A stretch of DNA of 64,000 bases. It comes from Actinocatenispora sp036503555. GTDB lineage: Bacteria > Actinomycetota > Actinomycetes > Mycobacteriales > Micromonosporaceae. The translations under genes and the position numbers were made by a program. Shown piece after piece: positions 61,192 to 64,000 of this stretch. Location: positions 1 to 64,000 of the forward strand of contig DASXWQ010000091.1 in NCBI GenBank assembly GCA_036503555.1. Reading direction: 5' to 3'. The notes under the pieces were generated by a model, which was not told the DNA's origin, did no database searches, and saw only the letters and a list, made by a program, of their open reading frames with translations. Position 1 is the first letter of the stretch. The number at the start of each line of letters is the position of its first letter.

Positions 61192-61896
61192 TCAGTGGCC
61201 CATGCCGAGGCCGCCGTCGACCGGGATCACCGCACCGGTCACGTACGCCGACTCGTCGGCGGCGAGCCAGGTGACAGCCGCCGCGACCTCGTCGGTACTC
61301 GCGAAACGGCCGGCCGGGATCTCGCCGAGGATCTGCTTGCGCCGCTCGTCCGGCAGCTCCGCGGTCATGTCGGTCTCGATCATGCCGGGGGCCACCACGT
61401 TCGCCGTGATGTTGCGGGTGCCGAGCTCGCGGGTGATCGAGCGGGCCAGGCCGACGAGGCCGGCCTTGCTCGCCGCGTAGTTCGTCTGGCCGGGGTTGCC
61501 GGACAGCCCGGCCACCGACGACACGAAGATCATCCGGCCCCAGCGGGCGCGCAGCATCTTCGTCGCGGCGCGCTTCGCGCAGCGCCAGGCACCGGTCAGG
61601 TTCGTGTCGAGCACGGAGGAGAACTGCTCCTCGCTCATCCGCAGCAGCAGCGTGTCGGCGGTGATCCCGGCGTTCGCCACGAGGATCTCCACCGGGCCCA
61701 GGTCGGCCTCGATCTGCGTGAACGCGGCGTCGACCTGCGCCGGGTCGGTGATGTCGCACCGCACCCCGTACAGGTCGGGGTCGACCTCGCTGCCGCGGTG
61801 TGTCACCGCGACCCGGTCACCCTGCTTCGCGAACCGCCGTGCGATGGCCAGGCCGATCCCGCGGTTGCCGCCGGTCACCAGAACCGTACGAGGCAC
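61192..61896 (-). CDS. fabG: 3-oxoacyl-[acyl-carrier-protein] reductase (MabA-like)
   Basis: A 234-residue SDR: TGGNRGIG, LVANAGITADTLLLRM, SSVAG and YAASKAG (Ser, Tyr, Lys), with PGMIETDMTAEL. It reduces beta-ketoacyl-ACP. GTG 61896 follows GGAGGGAG; a TAGTCT -10 is 30 bases upstream. First gene of the fabG-fabI-hemH operon. Confidence 0.95.
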   Translation of the reverse strand: MPRTVLVTGGNRGIGLAIARRFAKQGDRVAVTHRGSEVDPDLYGVRCDITDPAQVDAAFTQIEADLGPVEILVANAGITADTLLLRMSEEQFSSVLDTNLTGAWRCAKRAATKMLRARWGRMIFVSSVAGLSGNPGQTNYAASKAGLVGLARSITRELGTRNITANVVAPGMIETDMTAELPDERRKQILGEIPAGRFASTDEVAAAVTWLAADESAYVTGAVIPVDGGLGMGH

Positions 61897-61927
61897 CTGC
61901 GCTCCCTCCGTCGAACATGCTCACGAG

Positions 61928-61933
61928 AGACTA
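61928..61933 (-). promoter_or_regulatory. -10 element (TAGTCT) of the fabG operon
   Basis: TAGTCT on the minus strand predicts a ~25-base leader that includes the fabG ribosome-binding site. Confidence 0.45.
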
Positions 61934-61961
61934 CCGCCGCCCGCCGGAGCGGAGCTCGGCG

Positions 61962-62912
61962 CTACGGCATCCGGGACGACCAGAGCAGACTCATCGCCGC
62001 CGCGACGAACGCGAACACCAGCCCGAACCCGATGAACCACTGGCCGATCTCGCGCGCCACCGTACGGTGCCCGATCGACGAACCCATGTCCGAGTACACC
62101 TGTTTCAGCTCACCTGCGCTGGCCGCCTCGTAGTAGTGGCCCTTGGTCAGCTCGGCGAGCTTGTGCAGGGAGATCTTGTCCACCGGCACCGGGGTCGTCT
62201 GGCCGCCGATCGTCACGCGGCCGTGGTCGGTGCCGAACGCGATCGTCGACACCGGTACGTTCGCCGCCGCCGACGCCTTCCCGGCGTCCTCGATCGTCCG
62301 CCCGTACGTCCGGTAGCCGTCCGAGAGCAGCACGATCCGGGCCGGCGGGGCACCCTGCGCGCCGTCCGCCGGTACGGCCGCGATCGCCTGCAGCGACGTG
62401 AAGACCGCCTCGCCGGTCGCCGTCGACTCGGCGAGCTGCAGGCCGTTGATCGCCGAGTAGACCTGGTCGCGGTCCTTCGTCGGCGACGCCACCACGTTCG
62501 CCGACTTCGCGAACGACACCACGCCGATGTTGAAGTTCTCCGGCAGCTGCTTGACGAACTGCTTCGCCGCGGCCTGCGCCGCCCGCAGCCGGTCCGGCTG
62601 GACGTCGGTCGACTCCATCGACAGCGACACGTCGATCGCCAGGATCACCGTCGCCCGCTCCATCGGCTGCTTCATGTCCACCGACGGCCGTGCCATGCCG
62701 ACCGCGAGGATCAGCAGGCTCAGCACCAGCGCACCCGCCGACGCGTGCCGCCGCCAGCCGATCCCGCGCGGCGTCAACGTCCGCAGCAGCTCCAGGTTCG
62801 AGAACCGCATCGCGTACGACCGGCGGTGCAGCTGCACCCACACGTACACCCCGGCGAGCGCCAGCACCGGAAGCACGGCGAGCAGCCACCACGGCGACAA
62901 GAAGCGAATCAT
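61962..62912 (-). CDS. vWA-domain membrane protein (BatA/Rv1481-like)
   Basis: A 316-residue protein with two N-terminal helices, a vWA domain with MIDAS DVSLSMESTD (AIDVSLSMES), TGEAVFTSLQ and VLLSDGYRTYG, and one C-terminal helix. Same place as Rv1481 in the moxR1-Rv1480-Rv1481 block. Two micro-frames separate it from the DUF58 gene. Confidence 0.9.
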   Translation of the reverse strand: MIRFLSPWWLLAVLPVLALAGVYVWVQLHRRSYAMRFSNLELLRTLTPRGIGWRRHASAGALVLSLLILAVGMARPSVDMKQPMERATVILAIDVSLSMESTDVQPDRLRAAQAAAKQFVKQLPENFNIGVVSFAKSANVVASPTKDRDQVYSAINGLQLAESTATGEAVFTSLQAIAAVPADGAQGAPPARIVLLSDGYRTYGRTIEDAGKASAAANVPVSTIAFGTDHGRVTIGGQTTPVPVDKISLHKLAELTKGHYYEAASAGELKQVYSDMGSSIGHRTVAREIGQWFIGFGLVFAFVAAAMSLLWSSRMP

Positions 62913-62965
62913 GCGGGGCCCCCGAGGGAGTGCGGAGCGAAGCGGAGCAGTTCCTTGGGGTGCAT
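62909..62965 (-). CDS. Coupled micro-frame 2 (18 residues)
   Basis: MHPKELLRFAPHSLGGPA. It begins in a TGATG overlap with micro-frame 1 and ends in an ATGA overlap with the vWA start. A relay for translating ribosomes is possible; it may also be chance from a local duplication. Confidence 0.35.
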   Translation of the reverse strand: MHPKELLRFAPHSLGGPA

Positions 62966-63000
62966 CATGCGGGGCCCCCGTGCTGAGCGAAGAGCGTCAT
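62965..63000 (-). CDS. Coupled micro-frame 1 (11 residues)
   Basis: MTLFAQHGGPA. Its ATG overlaps the DUF58 stop and its TGA overlaps the next ATG. Both micro-frames share GGPA at their ends through a 16-bp direct repeat at 62908 and 62966. Confidence 0.35.
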   Translation of the reverse strand: MTLFAQHGGPA

Positions 63001-63971
63001 CTCGTCGTCCCCCTGGTCCGGGCGTGCCGCTGCGCGGCGACGAACCGGACGATGTCCAACAGCCAGTCCGAGTCGGTACGCAGCCGCAGATGCCCGACCC
63101 CCGCGTGCCGCAGCGCCGCGGAGATCGTGGCGCGCTGCTCCGCGGCGGCCTGCGCGTAGCGCGCGCGTACCGCCGGGGTGGTCTGCACCTCGTGCACCGC
63201 GCCGGACTCCGGGTCCACCAGCTCCAGCACGCCCACGTCCGGCAGCTCCAGCTCGCGCGGATCCAGCACCTCGACCGCGAGGACGTCGTGGCGTACGGCG
63301 AGCCGGCGCAGCGGACGCTCCCAACCCGACGGGGCAAGGAAGTCCGACACCACCACCGCCATGCCGCGCCGGCGCGGCGGCCGGTTCAACGCCTCGATCA
63401 ACCCCGCCAGATCGGTACGCCCGCCGCCCGCCGGCCGGTCCGTCCGGGCCACCGCGCGCAGCAACGCCTGCGCGCCGCGCCGGCCCGGCCGCGCCGGGAT
63501 GCGGTGCATGGCCGCGCCGGTACCGACGACCGCGCCGATCCGGTTGCCGCCGCGTACGGTCAGGTGCGACATCGCCGCGACCGCGGCGATCGCCAGGTCA
63601 CGCTTCAGGCAGTTGGCGGTGCCGAAGTCGAGGCTCGCCGACAGGTCCACCGCCAGCCACGTTTCCAGCTCGCGGTCCACGATCGTCTGCCGTACGTGCG
63701 GCACCGTGGTCCGGGCCGTCACCGGCCAGTCCATCCGCCGCACGTCGTCGCCCGGCCGGTACTCCCGGGACTCGCCCGGCTCCGTACCCGGCCCCGGCAG
63801 CAGGCCCAGGTAGTCGCCCTGCAGCAGGCCGTCCAGCTTCCGGGTCACCATCAGCTGCAACTTCGACAGCGAGACCTCGGACCTGTCGACGTCCAGGTGC
63901 GGCGCCGTCTGACTGGCCGCGGCGGAGTGGCGGCGCAACCGCCCCAGGGCGGCCAGACCGGCCCGGCTCAC
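62997..63971 (-). CDS. DUF58 family protein (Rv1480-like)
   Basis: A 324-residue protein: GPGTEPGESREYRPGDDVRR, MDWPVTARTTVPHVRQTIVD is the DUF58 signature, followed by a vWA-like fold (LAVDLSASLDFG). DUF58 proteins work with MoxR ATPases. GTG 63971 overlaps the stop of the preceding (right-edge) frame. Confidence 0.9.
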   Translation of the reverse strand: MSRAGLAALGRLRRHSAAASQTAPHLDVDRSEVSLSKLQLMVTRKLDGLLQGDYLGLLPGPGTEPGESREYRPGDDVRRMDWPVTARTTVPHVRQTIVDRELETWLAVDLSASLDFGTANCLKRDLAIAAVAAMSHLTVRGGNRIGAVVGTGAAMHRIPARPGRRGAQALLRAVARTDRPAGGGRTDLAGLIEALNRPPRRRGMAVVVSDFLAPSGWERPLRRLAVRHDVLAVEVLDPRELELPDVGVLELVDPESGAVHEVQTTPAVRARYAQAAAEQRATISAALRHAGVGHLRLRTDSDWLLDIVRFVAAQRHARTRGTTR

Positions 63972-64000
63972 CGTTCCTCACCCACCTCTGCCCTTGACGG
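63968..64000 (-). CDS. C-terminal tip of a gene beyond the right edge (probably MoxR ATPase)
   Basis: Ten codons (PSRAEVGEER) then TGA, overlapping the DUF58 start. Gene order in actinobacteria (moxR1-DUF58-vWA-fabG-fabI-hemH) predicts the MoxR ATPase; the sequence alone cannot show it. Confidence 0.4.
   Translation of the reverse strand, partial: PSRAEVGEER

Noticed and set aside
1..64000. tRNA, rRNA, CRISPR or insertion sequences
   Set aside because: No T-arm-like motif in a cloverleaf context, no regularly spaced array and no transposase motif was found on reading; a tRNAscan or ISfinder search would be decisive.

Overview
The window is GC-rich, densely coding DNA from an actinomycete. 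GTG starts, ATGA/TGATG start-stop overlaps, TANNNT -10 boxes placed 6-7 bases before start codons (leaderless transcripts), a GAAC-N4-GTTC SOS box, Tat signals and DUF397/DUF5753 regulators all fit Actinomycetota. A Micromonosporaceae-like genome is my inference; no rRNA or tRNA was seen to settle it. I see no CRISPR array, phage or intact transposon.

Left part (1-8.6 kb): the 5' end of a divergent clpX-like gene, then an apparent alkylation-repair operon (TetR-like regulator with an extra C-terminal domain, ECF sigma factor, Ogt-type methyltransferase, AlkB-like dioxygenase), a small membrane protein, a ClC channel, a damaged DUF5753/DUF397 locus, and a YeeE/YedE sulfur transporter preceded by a leaderless cysteine-containing leader peptide.

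8.7-19.4 kb is the most unusual region. Five tightly coupled genes (SWIM zinc-finger protein, unknown protein, vWA protein, MoxR-type AAA+ ATPase, DUF5682-like protein) lie behind a near-perfect LexA/SOS box. A large Upf1-like SF1 helicase converges on the operon. I read this as a DNA-damage-induced MoxR/vWA remodelling system.

19.5-45.6 kb is mixed: VIT1/CCC1 transporter, two YbaB-like proteins, GlxA regulator with a divergent quinone reductase, PAP2 phosphatase, a second AAA+/vWA pair, VOC and rhodanese proteins, secreted penicillin acylase-like protein, HAD phosphatases, amidohydrolase, TagC-like beta-propeller, M50 peptidase, MarR/SDR pair, ArsR/MFS pair, serA, a fluC pair with a candidate fluoride riboswitch, and a DxDGDG calcium-binding-type protein.

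45.7-51.8 kb is an amino-sugar locus: an NgcEFG-like ABC transporter with a SIS protein, and a divergent BadF/BadG-type N-acetylglucosamine kinase, followed by a TrmH-family methyltransferase.

52-64 kb holds an NfeD/SPFH pair, a serine hydrolase, an NlpC/P60 hydrolase, DUF3097, a LysE exporter and, at the right end, the classic mycobacterial-type block fabG(mabA)-fabI(inhA)-hemH next to vWA-DUF58-(MoxR). This is the third AAA+/vWA module in the window, with its ATPase probably just off the right edge.
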